Shown: positions 43,570-53,800 of the stretch, one piece after another
Numbering within the stretch: the stretch's first letter is position 1
How the letters are laid out: each line of letters opens with the position of its first letter
From: an uncultured Pseudomonadales bacterium
GTDB taxonomy: Bacteria; Pseudomonadota; Gammaproteobacteria; Pseudomonadales; Cellvibrionaceae
DNA: 64,000 nt
Reading direction: 5' to 3'
Assembly: GCA_947487765.1 (NCBI GenBank)
Contig: CANKXO010000001.1
Location: 1,426,001-1,490,000 of the forward strand
Notes under the pieces: model-generated
Databases searched by the model: none
What the model saw: the letters and a program-made list of their open reading frames with translations, nothing else
What the model was told of the DNA's origin: nothing
Program-made: the position numbers and the translations under genes

Positions 43570-45246
43570 TTAGGCCGCTTGGAGAACCACATCTTCGACA
43601 TGGGTTTGACCGTCGGAGAGCCGCCGAACGGAGACCGACACCACATCACCCACTTGACCACCCACCGGTACCGATAAGCGGCCCGCGGTATCCGTCGCAC
43701 CCGTACCCGACGCAATCACACCAATCGCACCAAAACTTTCACGCGCCACCCACTGGACGCTTGATGACCGAATCGGCACACCGTTATCATTCGTCACCGT
43801 CAAGTTGGCCACAACAGTTTGCACCAGGACATCCAGCACAAAATAATCCGACCCAACCACCTGACCACTGATGATTGCATTCACACGAATTTCATAGACA
43901 CCCACGACAGGCGACGGCCACGACAAACGATTACCTACAAACGTAAAGCCAGCCGGTAATGCCGAGCCGTCCAATAACGTGACCGTAATATCATCAGGAT
44001 CAGAGAAAAATAAATTCGCCGGAAAATCGACTTGAAATAATTGCCCAGGCACCGCCTCTTGATCACGAATCGGCGCTAGCACCGAGAGCATTTGAAGCAC
44101 GGGCTCCTCGACAGGAAGAATAACCGTGACTGTCGTGACATTGCCGGCGGCATCACTGGCGGTATAAATCACATCGTAAAATTCAGCCACCGCAGCATTC
44201 ACATCAGTCTGATCAACAACAACAGCAACAACACCATCCACTAGATCATTTGCTGTCGCAGCGGGCGCAGAAAAAACATCGCCAACCGTAATCCCAGGCA
44301 ACACATCGCCGTCTTGATAACCGCCGGTTATCGTAATCACCGGCCCCTCAACATCCGGCGCGGCCTGCACCGGCTGGACCAAGGTGACGGTTGCAACGTT
44401 GCCAGCAACATCACTCGCGGTATAGACGACATTGTAATTATTAATCACATTGACATTGACCGCACTCTGATCAATCGTAACAGCAACGACACCATCAACA
44501 GCATCAACCGCCACCGCCGCAGGCGCAACAAAAGCATCACCCACGACAATCGCCGGCAAGACAGCGCCATTCACATGCCCACCCGTGATTGAAATAGTCG
44601 GCGCCACCACATCACCCGACGCTGCGGCAGTATTCACCACAAACGAGGCGGCCACACCGCTGATGACGATATCGACTTGCGCTTGACCACCCGGCGTATT
44701 GCTAGCATCAACCGCCAGTACAATTTCCGCTTGATCTTCTAACGGGATTCCCGCAGTAGCGCCAAAAGGCCCACCGCCAATGGAATACTCCCCACCCGCA
44801 ATACTGTCAATCACAGCCGGGCCGTTCGCAATGGTTAAAATCACCGTTGCCGATTCAACGCGACTGCCTGCTACCGCATCATTAACCACTGCAAACGCGA
44901 AAGGAGAAACAACCGGCGTCGAGGCAACAACAAATTGATACCCCGTCCACTCACCCGCGCTCGCTCTAAAGACAGCAAATTCATACGTGACTGTCACCGC
45001 AGGTCGCTCACCTAAAAACCGCTGACCAGAAATAAGAGGCACGGTTAACGCATCGGGAAAAGCGATAACCATTTCATCCTCGGTTGCAATACCTGCAAAC
45101 TGGCTATCTGGATTACTTACTAAATACGTAGCGAGCTCTGCCTCAGTCGCACAATTATATTTTGCATAACCCGCTGCGATATCGTCGCGCGTACCCGGCG
45201 ACGCAAACGGAAAACTGGCAGCACTTAAGGCATCAACTAACGACAT
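43570..45246 (-). CDS. Ig-like repeat protein of the prophage
   Basis: A 558-residue beta-rich protein with no signal peptide. Regions: a unique N-terminal part (1-100, from MSLVDALSAASFPFASPGTR), two homologous repeats of about 85 residues at 214-296 and 301-380 (each with ISITGG or ITITGG, VVAVxxDQ and VYTASD or IYTASD), a cadherin/dystroglycan-like region (390-475) and a final Ig-like domain (480-558, NLTVTNDNGVPIRSSSVQWV). The repeats resemble DUF5011/HYR Ig-like domains common in cell-surface and phage adhesion proteins. Its start overlaps the end of the large cytochrome gene by ten bases, so the two are translationally coupled. It could be a virion appendage or a secreted adhesin; sequence does not decide. 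Confidence 0.75.
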   Translation of the reverse strand: MSLVDALSAASFPFASPGTRDDIAAGYAKYNCATEAELATYLVSNPDSQFAGIATEDEMVIAFPDALTVPLISGQRFLGERPAVTVTYEFAVFRASAGEWTGYQFVVASTPVVSPFAFAVVNDAVAGSRVESATVILTIANGPAVIDSIAGGEYSIGGGPFGATAGIPLEDQAEIVLAVDASNTPGGQAQVDIVISGVAASFVVNTAAASGDVVAPTISITGGHVNGAVLPAIVVGDAFVAPAAVAVDAVDGVVAVTIDQSAVNVNVINNYNVVYTASDVAGNVATVTLVQPVQAAPDVEGPVITITGGYQDGDVLPGITVGDVFSAPAATANDLVDGVVAVVVDQTDVNAAVAEFYDVIYTASDAAGNVTTVTVILPVEEPVLQMLSVLAPIRDQEAVPGQLFQVDFPANLFFSDPDDITVTLLDGSALPAGFTFVGNRLSWPSPVVGVYEIRVNAIISGQVVGSDYFVLDVLVQTVVANLTVTNDNGVPIRSSSVQWVARESFGAIGVIASGTGATDTAGRLSVPVGGQVGDVVSVSVRRLSDGQTHVEDVVLQAA

Positions 45247-48200
45247 GGGACGACTCCATTTGACGAGTGAAACTGCAAACGCGATACGATCGCGTCATTG
45301 ATTGCAACACTGTTATTAATAATTTCTGGTCGAATCTGTGTGGCTGCGGCCGGGAACGTGAAGTTCGCTATATCAGGCGATTGACCATATTTTGCGTTGT
45401 AAGAAACTAATGCAGCTAAGAACATAACATTTTCTGAGCCATGCCCCGCCCCGTCCGCATACCAGTCGCTGTAATTAAATGAGGATAGATAACTTTCATT
45501 TTCAAACAGATAAGCAATGATAGGCCCGACAGGAATCATACATACATCATTGTAACCACCTGCCACTAACCCATCCTGAAAATTAATAAACCAATCTAAG
45601 TAAGAACCATAGGTGTCTTGATTATATGTCGTGAACGTTGCACGACTCATATTTTCATTATTGAGATAGTACGCAGTCTCAGGCCAATGCGCATAAATGA
45701 TTTTTTGCGCCGAGGGATAATATGTGTTGATATTATCAAGTAGCGTTGACGCCTCAGTGACCGCCGTTGTCACAGCTCGACCGGTATACGGCGCAGGCCC
45801 GCCCATATGACTTTCAAAAAAGTTTGACGGCATGATATAAAAATGCGTGTAATCTTGATTTGAAAAGTCGCCAAGAAAATCACTTGTATTAAATGGATTA
45901 TAAGAGCCGGTAACAGTCACATTTGCAGCGGCTGTCCAATCCCACCCGTTATGATCGGTAAACTGGCCGTCAGTGTTACTGCCGATTGCTTCCGTGCCGC
46001 TTGCCTGAGCAAGAAGCCCCATCCACGTACCAGCTCTTGTATAAACACCGGAATCAAAAAAGCGTGGCGTTTCATTAAAGTTATGCGTAAACAACGAATG
46101 GCCAAAGGTATGGTATTTAGACGCACTAATTGCTGTCGAAGAAACAACAACAGGATCTGCAATAAAGTCATCGCGATCAATCGATTTGACAAACGAAATT
46201 AAATCACCTTTTTGAAAGGCGCTTAAACTAGCAGTGTCTGTTTGGTGCTGACCCACATCAAATACAGCATCAACAGTAATCGCACTGCCATCATGAAAAT
46301 ACGGCGCACTATTTGAAAGCCCCGTTAGTTTCGGCGTAATGAAGCTACCACCGGTTCCGACATCATGAGCGAGCCCATCAGTGAATGCATTTTCTGGGTT
46401 GGCAATATTCGCGGTGTGACAAGCGATACAACCGAGATCATTAAATAATTGCCTGCCTGCGGCTGCGCTCGCCGTTAAATTTCCATCGGCTCTTTTTGCC
46501 GGACTGTAGCGCAGCTCATCTTTGCCGAGACTTTCAATATACGTCGCCAGATTATCAATATCAGTATTTAACCCAGTGAAATCAACTGCTAACGGATCAG
46601 TACCCGCAGGACACGAAATGCCTGGAACAATACCGCCATTCAATTGGATTATCTGGCAAGCAAAATCTTGGATTTGATCAAAGTTTCCCGTCCAATGCAC
46701 ATTACTGAATCGCGTACCGCCCTCACCATTGAGCGACAACGTATTCCTTAAGCCTTCACCAAACTGCGTGAAGTCATAGGTCTGCCCGTCGTGCCCTGTG
46801 TCGAAGTGACAAGAGGAACATGTCATGTAACCTTCGGCACCCATTAGTGGCACACGCGACTCATAAAACAATTGAAAGCCTGCCAGCTCTTCAGCGCTGC
46901 GGGTTTCGTTTTGAATCGTGCTCGTAGTCACAGTCGGCGGGTTAATGCGCTGATCAAACATAAAACCGGCGATATCAATACCGCTCACATCACCCGTCGT
47001 TAAGTTTTTAACATACGCTGTTCGCAGCGTTGTACAAATCTCACTAGGCGCACCACCGGCTGCAAATGATGCCACAGCGTTGCCCGTCGTTTGTGCGGCA
47101 TTCAGAAGATTGTTACCACGCAGCGCAACTAAACGAACATTGCCATCGGGTGCGAATGTAACTGCAATCGGATCAGCCGAGTTATCAAAATCAACCGTAC
47201 CCAAAGCTGTTGTTGGATCAGTATTCAGATCGATATTATTAACTAGATCAATTTCAATTAACGCTGAGCGAATCGTATTGTCATCATCTAAATTGGTGCC
47301 GCTTAGTAATGCACCTCTATCGATATTTTGCTTAAATGCTGTAATTAAAGCGCGTGTACCATCTTGAGAAATCACAATACTGTTTAAGTTATTTAAAATG
47401 CCGGAGCCATGGTCAAGATTATCGGCAACCAATACTTTATTAATATCGATGGTGCGCGTTAGCGTCATGTCTGACGTGTTGATATCGTAAAGCAGGCCCT
47501 TATCTTTTGAGGATACGCGACGCGGTATCAATAAGCGTGAACCGTCAGCACTTAATGCCATTGCCTTGGGCGTTGCCGGGATTATTTCGTTGCCCGTCAA
47601 GCCAATCGCTTCAGCAGTTAATACTGTTCGACCACCGACCAACCTTTGCGGATCAGTGAAAAGGTCCGTCGATAATCCCGTGCGTGCCGCATTATTAATT
47701 TTAATAATTTGCTCATCGCCATACAACGCAACGTACAAGTTATTGCCATCGGCGACGGATGAAATCGGTTGAGAACCATGGCCAAAATTGTAACGATGCG
47801 TCTCTGCTCGCGTCGCAGTATCAAATAAAATGACTTGACCGCTATCACGATAAGTCACCGCCATTTCTGTGCCGATTTCAGTCACGCTTGAGGGACGTTC
47901 TGCACCACTCACGCTAATGTTTGCTAATAACGTATTCGTCAATGTGAAATCAGGTGCTGCGCTGATACTACGATCAATTACAGCAACTGTGTCATTATGC
48001 GGGTTAACGGTCCACACTTGACCATTATCAGTACCCGGCTGACAAGCAAGCATTGAAGACTTATTCGGATAGTAAGGCGTACCGGTAAAACTTGGCGCTG
48101 CAGTACTTGAAGAATCAAATACCGATGTGCCGCGAGTAATCGGCGCATTGCCCGTCGTAAACGAAAAACTATAGGGCGTCATTAGATTGCCCATAAAATC

Positions 48201-49958
48201 TTGAACGCCAGCAATATAGACGGTGTACGTCGTATCGACAAGCATGTCGAAATCTAAAACAAAATTGCCAGTGTGCGAGTATTGCAAATCGATTTGATTT
48301 GCAGGGACTCTATTCGCTCCTGCATTGTATGTAACAGAAATTCCATCTTGAGGCAGTACTGCGTTTAATGCAGTTTCTATCGTTTCAGATCTTAGCGATG
48401 ATGGAATTTGAAAATGCACCCAACCATCGGTGTAAATATTTGTTGCGCCGTCTAAAGGCCGATGACCAGAAACAAACGGCGCTGTTGTATCAGGATCATC
48501 CCACTGAACAAAGGCGGCCATGCCCTGCTCGTTAACTCGCTCGTCAACGACAGCAGCGGTCACCGTGTAATCTGTACCGCCAACATTCAACACATCGCCT
48601 ACAACAGGTAATGAGCTACCGAGCGAACCGACAACGACATCGTTAGTGCCTCCGATAACATGATGTAAAAATAAATTAGCGCTATCACTTTGGCGTACCG
48701 CAAGGCTTCTAGATGAAATCCCAGCAACGCTATCAAGCGTAATAATTTGTTCGGTCTCACCGTTATCTATTCCACCTAAAATAACAATCTGACCTACTGG
48801 CCGGGCATACTGAGAGCCATCGGCGCGGTTTACAAAATCAGGAAATTCGGTGACGACTGCGGCGTAATCAGTGTCATCGATAGGGTCCGTAATTGTGTCA
48901 GTTGCATTGTCATAATTAAATCGTGAGATACAGCCAGGCAAATCTATGCGGAATTGATCAACGTAGGCATAATTATCCTGAAAGGCGACATACATTGCTC
49001 TCGAACCGACTGGCGTTCGCGTGCCGAAATCAAAAGTGATGTAACAAACTAAAACGGGATTTTCTGGATCAAGATAATCGACAACAGTGATTGCAGATTC
49101 CAAGCGTTGCGCTGTAACACCACCCTCGTCTACCGGCTCCGCTGCGTAGACTACATAACGCTCACCCCATGTATCTACCCAGTAACCTCCAGCCCCAATA
49201 CTCGGCACTCCAGGTTGTGGGATAACAGGGTTGTAGTTTGATAAAATTCGTGGTTGTGCCCTATCTCTAATGTCATAAATCGCCAAACCAGTGGATGACT
49301 GATCAGACATATGAAGCAATAAATCGCCTGAAATTTTGGTAAAACCTAATACACCGGTTAAACCTAAGTGATCCCAACTCGCATAATCTGAACAACGGGC
49401 ACCCTCAGCAGACAAATTCACATTAGGCGGTGTGCCGTAATGCCAGTAAGTCGTCCACCCGCAATCGATGAGCGTCATCCCTGCGTAATTGTTACCTTCG
49501 TTTAGAGATGCACCAGGCCATGGGTTTGTTTCCACAAGTTGGTCTTGAGACGTTGCGCCCGCTGGATCAAACGTAAAACCTCGGTCCTGGAAACCGCCAA
49601 ACTGCATGATGCCAACGCCGGTAAAATAGCGCATGAACGTACCGTGCGCGCCAATCGGCTGACCTGCTTCAAAATGATCTTCAACAAACAACATGGGATT
49701 ACAGAGATTGCTATCAAACTCCCATACCGAGTCACGATAATTTGTTGTGATACCCGCGTCGGATGACCCAGGGCCTTCTGGGTAATTGCCTATCACAGGA
49801 CCAATAGGCGTTAAGTTTGATGTTCGACCTCGGTCTTTACCCAAATTCCAAAGATGATCACCCGCTGTACCGCAATCGGTATTGTCTGGATAACTAGCCG
49901 CAAACAATTTTGACGAAAAAAGCAACGCTATTAACAGCACAATTTTTTTCACATCCAT
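45237..49958 (-). CDS. Large exported multidomain protein: beta-propellers, Ig-like, di-heme cytochrome c, SGNH hydrolase
   Basis: A 1573-residue protein starting at ATG 49,958 with AGAGGGG upstream; the signal peptide is MDVKKIVLLIALLFSSKLFA. Regions, numbered from an in-frame start 11 codons upstream: LVIVD-like propeller repeats (about 80-490; LAIYDIRDRAQPRILSNYNP, ITVVDYLDPENPVLVCYI), an SbsA-type Ig-like domain (about 500-613), a YncE-like propeller (about 640-1000), and a di-heme cytochrome c/MauG-like module (1030-1280) with CSSCH at 1058-1062, CIACH at 1188-1192 and the LTGLSNSAPYFHDGS block. The C-terminal SGNH-hydrolase-like domain (1290-1540) has GHSLF near 1298 and DGAGH at 1513-1517. 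Heme attachment implies periplasmic or surface location. I know no phage protein of this make-up. It lies after a terminator and before the Ig-repeat gene. Confidence 0.8.
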   Translation of the reverse strand: MDVKKIVLLIALLFSSKLFAASYPDNTDCGTAGDHLWNLGKDRGRTSNLTPIGPVIGNYPEGPGSSDAGITTNYRDSVWEFDSNLCNPMLFVEDHFEAGQPIGAHGTFMRYFTGVGIMQFGGFQDRGFTFDPAGATSQDQLVETNPWPGASLNEGNNYAGMTLIDCGWTTYWHYGTPPNVNLSAEGARCSDYASWDHLGLTGVLGFTKISGDLLLHMSDQSSTGLAIYDIRDRAQPRILSNYNPVIPQPGVPSIGAGGYWVDTWGERYVVYAAEPVDEGGVTAQRLESAITVVDYLDPENPVLVCYITFDFGTRTPVGSRAMYVAFQDNYAYVDQFRIDLPGCISRFNYDNATDTITDPIDDTDYAAVVTEFPDFVNRADGSQYARPVGQIVILGGIDNGETEQIITLDSVAGISSRSLAVRQSDSANLFLHHVIGGTNDVVVGSLGSSLPVVGDVLNVGGTDYTVTAAVVDERVNEQGMAAFVQWDDPDTTAPFVSGHRPLDGATNIYTDGWVHFQIPSSLRSETIETALNAVLPQDGISVTYNAGANRVPANQIDLQYSHTGNFVLDFDMLVDTTYTVYIAGVQDFMGNLMTPYSFSFTTGNAPITRGTSVFDSSSTAAPSFTGTPYYPNKSSMLACQPGTDNGQVWTVNPHNDTVAVIDRSISAAPDFTLTNTLLANISVSGAERPSSVTEIGTEMAVTYRDSGQVILFDTATRAETHRYNFGHGSQPISSVADGNNLYVALYGDEQIIKINNAARTGLSTDLFTDPQRLVGGRTVLTAEAIGLTGNEIIPATPKAMALSADGSRLLIPRRVSSKDKGLLYDINTSDMTLTRTIDINKVLVADNLDHGSGILNNLNSIVISQDGTRALITAFKQNIDRGALLSGTNLDDDNTIRSALIEIDLVNNIDLNTDPTTALGTVDFDNSADPIAVTFAPDGNVRLVALRGNNLLNAAQTTGNAVASFAAGGAPSEICTTLRTAYVKNLTTGDVSGIDIAGFMFDQRINPPTVTTSTIQNETRSAEELAGFQLFYESRVPLMGAEGYMTCSSCHFDTGHDGQTYDFTQFGEGLRNTLSLNGEGGTRFSNVHWTGNFDQIQDFACQIIQLNGGIVPGISCPAGTDPLAVDFTGLNTDIDNLATYIESLGKDELRYSPAKRADGNLTASAAAGRQLFNDLGCIACHTANIANPENAFTDGLAHDVGTGGSFITPKLTGLSNSAPYFHDGSAITVDAVFDVGQHQTDTASLSAFQKGDLISFVKSIDRDDFIADPVVVSSTAISASKYHTFGHSLFTHNFNETPRFFDSGVYTRAGTWMGLLAQASGTEAIGSNTDGQFTDHNGWDWTAAANVTVTGSYNPFNTSDFLGDFSNQDYTHFYIMPSNFFESHMGGPAPYTGRAVTTAVTEASTLLDNINTYYPSAQKIIYAHWPETAYYLNNENMSRATFTTYNQDTYGSYLDWFINFQDGLVAGGYNDVCMIPVGPIIAYLFENESYLSSFNYSDWYADGAGHGSENVMFLAALVSYNAKYGQSPDIANFTFPAAATQIRPEIINNSVAINDAIVSRLQFHSSNGVVPCR

Positions 49959-49975
49959 ACCCCTCTTTTTTAGAC

Positions 49976-50001
49976 AAAAAAAAGCCGGCATAAAGCCGAC
50001 T
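49976..50001 (-). terminator. Rho-independent terminator ending the late tail transcript
   Basis: On the minus strand AGTCGGC, a 5-base loop and GCCGGCT form a 7-pair stem with one G-U pair, followed by eight T residues. It lies 22 bases after the stop of the last tail-cluster gene and directly ahead of the ribosome-binding site of the large exported protein. It leaves no space for a promoter between itself and that gene. Confidence 0.85.
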
Positions 50002-50023
50002 GTTATAGATTACTTGTTACTTT

Positions 50024-50413
50024 CTAAACTATTAATTGATATTGATTTTTCCAAGCCTGCAATTGACTATATATCGTTTCTGTCGCAGCCAAAAAAACAT
50101 CAGCCTGCACCCTGGCTGCAACTGCACGAATCGCTGCTTTTTCTGACAACTCACGAAAATAGTTATACGCTTGCTCTTTTGTAACCTGCACAACTGTATT
50201 ATCAATTAACACCCAGTCACGATGCGCTGCCTCTCCCGCTGCATCAAGCGCATCAAAATGCTCAACTATTTGCTGCATCCGAAATCGGGATATCGCGTCA
50301 AAAACAAAGATATTTTGATCATCGGCTTGAACCGGAGAATTTTCTATTTCAATCAGAGCATCTACAATTTCTTGATCACTCACTATCGGATCAAGGGGAT
50401 TCAATATAGGCAT
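50024..50413 (-). CDS. Hypothetical protein downstream of the tail tip
   Basis: A 129-residue acidic, helical protein (MPILNPLDPIVSDQEIVDAL). The frame opens one codon earlier at TTG, but the ATG at 50,413 is chosen. It overlaps the end of the preceding gene by 23 bases. It is the last gene before the terminator of the tail transcript. In lambdoid phages this position often holds tail-fibre assembly proteins, but no motif confirms this. Confidence 0.7.
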   Translation of the reverse strand: MPILNPLDPIVSDQEIVDALIEIENSPVQADDQNIFVFDAISRFRMQQIVEHFDALDAAGEAAHRDWVLIDNTVVQVTKEQAYNYFRELSEKAAIRAVAARVQADVFLAATETIYSQLQAWKNQYQLIV

Positions 50414-50804
50414 CAATATTCACATCATTAAAAGGAAAAAGAGACAATTTAAATTCAACTAAACCCGGCTTCGCGCTATACCATTCAAAAAAATTATCAT
50501 CAATCGCTTCAGGCCCATCGTAATAATCCAGCTGAGCACCATCGGGAATATTTTCTACACGCAAATTTTCATTGACAGCAATATAAAGCTCACCAAAAGA
50601 TATAATTGGCGTCGACCCAATCAACCCCGCTAACGGCATAGTTGGACGCTCTTCCACAATGCCATTCACAAAATAATACGCATCGCTAAAGCTACCCTCG
50701 GCAATAAATACCACACCATTATTCGACATATCTTCTGCTGTCGGCACACTGCCATCAAAAATGCAGACATATCGGCCATCACCATCAAACCCCGTATGAC
50801 TCAT
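50391..50804 (-). CDS. Hypothetical tail-tip associated protein
   Basis: A 137-residue acidic protein (MSHTGFDGDGRYVCIFDGSV). It contains YFVNGIVEERPTMPLAG, the Gly/Val-Glu-Arg-Pro-Met segment seen in phage proteins encoded just after tail fibres. Its ATG overlaps the J-like gene stop by four bases (ATGA), so it is translated from the same message. The function may be tail-fibre related. Confidence 0.7.
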   Translation of the reverse strand: MSHTGFDGDGRYVCIFDGSVPTAEDMSNNGVVFIAEGSFSDAYYFVNGIVEERPTMPLAGLIGSTPIISFGELYIAVNENLRVENIPDGAQLDYYDGPEAIDDNFFEWYSAKPGLVEFKLSLFPFNDVNIDAYIESP

Positions 50805-53800
50805 ACTTTGACACCATCCAACGTTATTTGACGGTAATTAAACGAACTAGACGTATTAGAACCCGCCCCCGGAACAACGGTAATCTCAGCCGTTACCGAA
50901 TAATTATTAATACCAGCAACCGGAGAAAGATCAATATGTGACGCGACAAAATAACCGTAACCCGTCGAACTATTTGATCCAATTAACGGAAAATTTCCTG
51001 AACGAATAGTTCGCAATAACGCACCATTTCGAAATAGTCTAACCGTTGCATAAAAGTAACCCGTCGCCTCGCCCTGACTCGACTGCGCACCCGCCACGAA
51101 ACCTAACTCAAAACCAAATTCAACACCGTTAAGCCCTTTTGTACCCGCCATATTTATTATGCGACTGAAACTAGTAGGTGACGACGCACCAGCAGATGAC
51201 TGAAAACTTTCTTTAACAATAATGGAGTTGCCGGCAACATGAAGCGTTTCAACAATGTTAACTGCACTGGCAGCCAAACTGCCGGTCACAACGCCGGCAA
51301 AAGTACCTGTTGCTGCATTTAAACTCGTGGCTTCAACGTTACCTCTGACATGAACATTACGAAAAACCGCACTGCCATTTTTATTAATTAACCAACCGGC
51401 TGATGACGAATAATTATTCGAACGTATTTCGTTACCAATTTTGGCATTGTCAATTGAACCATTAGTGATATTTGCGGAAATAAAACTCGCAACATCACCC
51501 GTTAAGATACCAACATCAAGATTAGGAATATACGCAGACTGAACAAAGAAACGACCTGTCGTTGCATCAAATACAAACGGAAAAGAGTCCGGCTGACCAG
51601 GCCTGCCAATACCAAAAGTATCTACACGAAAAATCCAACCACTCGCACCAGGACCATTATTAAAAGCGCCACTACCAATGACATAACCGTTATTATCTAA
51701 CTTAACATAGGACTCTAATTTAATACCGTCGACATCATTGATGATTGCCGTTTGCGCGGTTTCTATTGATGCAATTTGAGCATTAAACGTGACCTGCAGC
51801 GTTGCTTGCTGCGCCGCTAATGAACCATACTGGTTGGCACGCACCACCGCTTCATCCTGAATAGCCGCGGCATTATCTAAAATGCGCTGATCAGTTACAT
51901 CCGTCCAAGCACCTGATAAATAAATGTAAGGGCGATTACCATCATCCGTATCAAACCATCGACTATTTTCTTCAATAACCCCTACTGGCTCGGCTGGCTG
52001 ACGATAAACCGGCGCAACATTGGTAACATCTAGATTTGTAATTTGGCTTTGTAAATTATCGCGACCTTCTTGAGCCCGCTGAATTTCATCTGCCAAGCGA
52101 TCAACCAACCCTGTACCGGGCTCATTAATTAAGCCAATGGTTTCGGTTAGCGTTTGATTGAGATCGCTTTCACGAATTCCCGCAGCAACATCTAAAATTT
52201 CGGGCGATAAATTTAAATTATCATCACCCCAAATATCAAAAGCGGCGATGCGTACCGCACCGATAGAATCGTCATCAATGGGAATATCAATGGAACTTTT
52301 TCTACTGTCTTCCTGCTCAAATCTAGGGGCCGTTGCAGGATTAAAGCCTTGAGGCCCAGCATAAGCAATAACACCCGCAAAATCCTCATCGTCGGGCGGA
52401 TCAAAATTAACGTGCAAAATATTATTGTTCACAAAGCTGCTAACATTTTCTAACAGCGCTACCTGAGGATTGGTTGCCGCAATTTGTGCAGGAACCGCAC
52501 TTGGCACACCGTTAGCATTGATCGCATAGACATCAATAGCAATAGTTCGATTCAAACCATTCAATAAGGCGACATCGCTATGCAGCACGTCCAAAGGCTC
52601 ATCAACAGTCTGCGAGAACCGCACCTGCCCATCACTCGAATAATCGACACGCCATTGCGCCGCACGCACATCGTCTTGCCATTCAACCGCCAGAGAACGC
52701 CCAACAAAGGGATAAGATAATTGTAAGCCACTCGGCGTTACTGGTATCGCAAATTCACCACCTGCATTAATAACACCCAACTCAAACCAAGAGCCTACTG
52801 TTTCACCCATGGCCGCAATGCGCACATACACATCACCTGCAGCAACCTCAAAACGCGCCTGTGGCACAGAGCCATCATAGACACGACGCCAAGGCCGGGA
52901 TTCATCATAACGAATCTCAACAAAATACCGATCAGCACTTGAAACGGGCGACCAACTGATTTGTAACTCTGGCACATCAACCGTGCCACCATTCACAACC
53001 CGCACACCGCGAATAGTCAGATCCAAAGACTCAGGAGCAGGCACCGGAGGAGGCAACTGCAATGTTCCGTCATCAATCTGTTCATCGAATTGATGAACCC
53101 TTGGGTCATCATTAACAAAGGTTAACGATACGCTGTAATCACCACTCGGCCTTGCCGACTGCACCAACATCATTCTTGGCTGATCGACACCAGCGGCAAA
53201 CGCAAACTTTGTTTTTTCTTTTCGGTAACCGTAATACACCCAATCCGGCAGCGGTTCTACCACCTGTACACGATCGGTTAACACAATAGAGGGATCTTGC
53301 GCATCATAGACACGATTCACCTGAAAGCTATCGCTATTCCTTCCATCATCTTCAGCAAGCCATAGATAATGCTGAGTATTATCGGCCCACTCAACCGGCT
53401 CACCAAGTATTAACTCCTGACCATTTCGATCAATAATATCGCCACCCTTACCCCAGCGAGGCAATGTAGATGAAAGCAAGACACTATCCCACTTTTCAAA
53501 AATGCGGCCATCCATTTCTGTCGTCACGCTGGCAATACGATTGCGAAAGTAACGACGGGCCATCGCATACATGCCTTCACGAAAAGCCTGACTACGATTC
53601 GTTGTATCCAGCAAGCCGATATCTTCAGGATCTTTAGCTACGGTTCCCGGCAGAAAGCACGTTATCGGCTCTTTCTGCCATGTTTCAGGATTCATATAAT
53701 AAATAATAACGGAATGATCTTCCCATTGATCAACTGGCTTTGGCTGCAATGCAAAAGAGTCTGCAACTGTATTACGCGCGGTTAACTGAGAAACATTACG

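Noticed and set aside
43557-43871. Plus-strand frame opposite the Ig-repeat gene
   Set aside because: Pro/His-rich shadow of a GC-rich coding strand without a ribosome-binding site.
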